A DNA stretch of 64,000 nucleotides, from the NCBI GenBank assembly GCA_041879415.1, contig CP090852.1, positions 558,001-622,000 of the forward strand, in the 5' to 3' direction. The DNA comes from Vibrio chagasii (lineage in GTDB: Bacteria; Pseudomonadota; Gammaproteobacteria; Enterobacterales; Vibrionaceae). The stretch's first letter is position 1. Each line of letters begins with the position of its first letter. Under the pieces are notes generated by a model. That model was given only the letters and a program-made list of their open reading frames with translations. It had not been told where the DNA came from and did no database searches. This document shows, one piece after another, positions 63,197 through 64,000 of this stretch. The position numbers were made by a program, and so were the translations under genes.

Positions 63197-64000
63197 TTAA
63201 GGCTGATTTTGTAAGAACTTCCAATTCCTAGTCTCGAGGAAAAGCGAAGCCAAAATCATATAAATCCCAATTAACACTAATTGGAATATGCGAATAAAAG
63301 TGTTGCTATCAATATCGCCAGAGCTCATCAATGTGCTCCCAACAAGTACCAATAAGGTGCTAAATGCAGTGGCAAAGATCGGCGCTTTTTCTGGAACGGT
63401 ATAGATCTTGGTCGCCATAAGAATAGCAACAAGACCGATAAACAAAGAATAGAAGACAATGTTAGGAACAATCGAAAGAATCGAGAATGCCGCAATCGCC
63501 AACAAGCCTCCAATACCGTTACTGATCACCAAAAAAGCACTTAACTTTATCGATTTCTCTGACGTAATCATTAACGATAGCAGCGCAATAAACATCATTG
63601 TCAATAACGCTTCAGAGATTTGAAAAATAAAGAAAAAGCACACCACTGGATAAGAGATGATCATAGCCCGAAATGCCGCATACCAGCGCTGTCTCTTTTC
63701 GAGTGGCGCAGCTGCAAACCCAGAGAATTCGGATTTAGGTTCTGGGAAAAACACGTGGACTAACGCAAAGATCATCACGGAAACCACACCCGATGCCGCT
63801 AGGCCAGATGCCAGTAATACTGAGACACCAGGGTTATCAATCGCCATAAATGGCAACATCAACACAGCAATCAACAAAACGGTAGCAAATAGGTTCCATT
63901 TAGGGTCTACGAACAAGTAGTAACCCCACAACATCATTAATCCCACCAAAATCAACAGAGGGATTGGATAATGGGTTATCCCGCGAGACAGCAGCAAACC
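63197..64000 (-). CDS. Multi-spanning membrane protein, DUF2955/FUSC-like (5' end outside window)
   Basis: The reading frame is open to the right edge, so the true start lies beyond 64000; the first in-frame codon that could initiate inside is a TTG at 63997. The ~267 visible residues form about eight hydrophobic helices (RMYAAFRAM-like basic loop KRQRWYAAFRAMIISYPVVCFF, then KSIKLSAFLVISNGIGGLLAIAAFSILS). It looks like the C-terminal part of a DUF2955/FUSC-like aromatic-acid exporter component, though I am not certain. It lies 24 bases before the AI-2E-type gene in the same operon. Confidence 0.6.
   Translation of the reverse strand, partial: GLLLSRGITHYPIPLLILVGLMMLWGYYLFVDPKWNLFATVLLIAVLMLPFMAIDNPGVSVLLASGLAASGVVSVMIFALVHVFFPEPKSEFSGFAAAPLEKRQRWYAAFRAMIISYPVVCFFFIFQISEALLTMMFIALLSLMITSEKSIKLSAFLVISNGIGGLLAIAAFSILSIVPNIVFYSLFIGLVAILMATKIYTVPEKAPIFATAFSTLLVLVGSTLMSSGDIDSNTFIRIFQLVLIGIYMILASLFLETRNWKFLQNQP

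Noticed and set aside
1..64000. CRISPR array, tRNA, rRNA, phage or transposase genes
   Set aside because: No direct-repeat/spacer array, no cloverleaf-like stretch, no phage or transposase protein frame was seen.

Overview
The window looks like part of the second chromosome of a Vibrio, probably of the Splendidus group. This is inferred from gene content and arrangement, not from a database search. The main pointers are a PrtV-type M6 metalloprotease close to a vctPDGC-type catechol-siderophore ABC operon, a talB-tkt pair, many A/T-flanked intrinsic terminators, and Fur-box-like sites upstream of iron genes. I see no rRNA, tRNA, CRISPR array, phage or transposase gene. Two dispersed palindromic repeats and one MITE-like element are present.

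Layout. 1-2711 (minus): an RND efflux pump (truncated by the left edge) and its membrane-fusion protein. 2957-6753 (plus): a histidine-rich small protein, then aspT and aspD, an aspartate/alanine exchange and decarboxylation module. 6866-9645 (minus): a crotonase, a FadL-type porin and a translationally coupled second beta-barrel. 9847-17918: a ferric-hydroxamate uptake locus. The TonB receptor, FhuD-like and FhuB-like genes lie on minus. An AraC/GyrI-like regulator also lies on minus. A FhuF-like ferric reductase and FhuC-like ATPase lie on plus. Fur-box-like sequences lie before both arms. 18019-20571: a Bcr/CflA-type MFS exporter and a periplasmic aldose dehydrogenase.

21016-25843: a cold-shock protein with a long leader, yaeQ plus an unknown partner, an inverted pair of palindromic repeats, folE on minus, and moeA-moeB on plus. 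26103-32877: a secreted LruC/GEVED-like protein with a poly-Gly lipoprotein, a small exported protein, a two-domain rhodanese, and a c-di-GMP phosphodiesterase with a degenerate GGDEF. 32958-37441: a SorC-type regulator divergent from talB-tkt, with an operator-like cluster between them. 37535-41669: an outer-membrane barrel, an Aer-like energy-taxis receptor, an Lrp/AsnC regulator and a nucleoside-recognition permease.

42160-48111: a small exported protein that resembles a free-standing copy of the protease prodomain, then prtV, an MFS transporter, a 268-bp MITE-like repeat and a LysR regulator. 48183-54135 (minus): an HD-GYP response regulator overlapping a 1644-residue BvgS-like hybrid kinase with three substrate-binding-protein-like sensor domains. 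54408-58111 (minus): vctPDGC behind a Fur box, with a strong terminator between vctP and the permeases. 58112-61385: a region of small genes, including ORFs of 32, 53 and 69 codons, a hypothetical protein and a DUF3332-like lipoprotein. 61445-64000 (minus): a potassium channel, an AI-2E/PerM-type permease and a multi-spanning membrane protein cut by the right edge.

The strongest themes are iron acquisition (two complete ABC systems), sensing and c-di-GMP turnover, and secreted or surface proteins. The best candidates for something little described are the stand-alone prodomain-like protein before prtV, the LruC-protein/poly-Gly-lipoprotein pair, the kinase/HD-GYP pair, and the histidine-rich protein before aspT.
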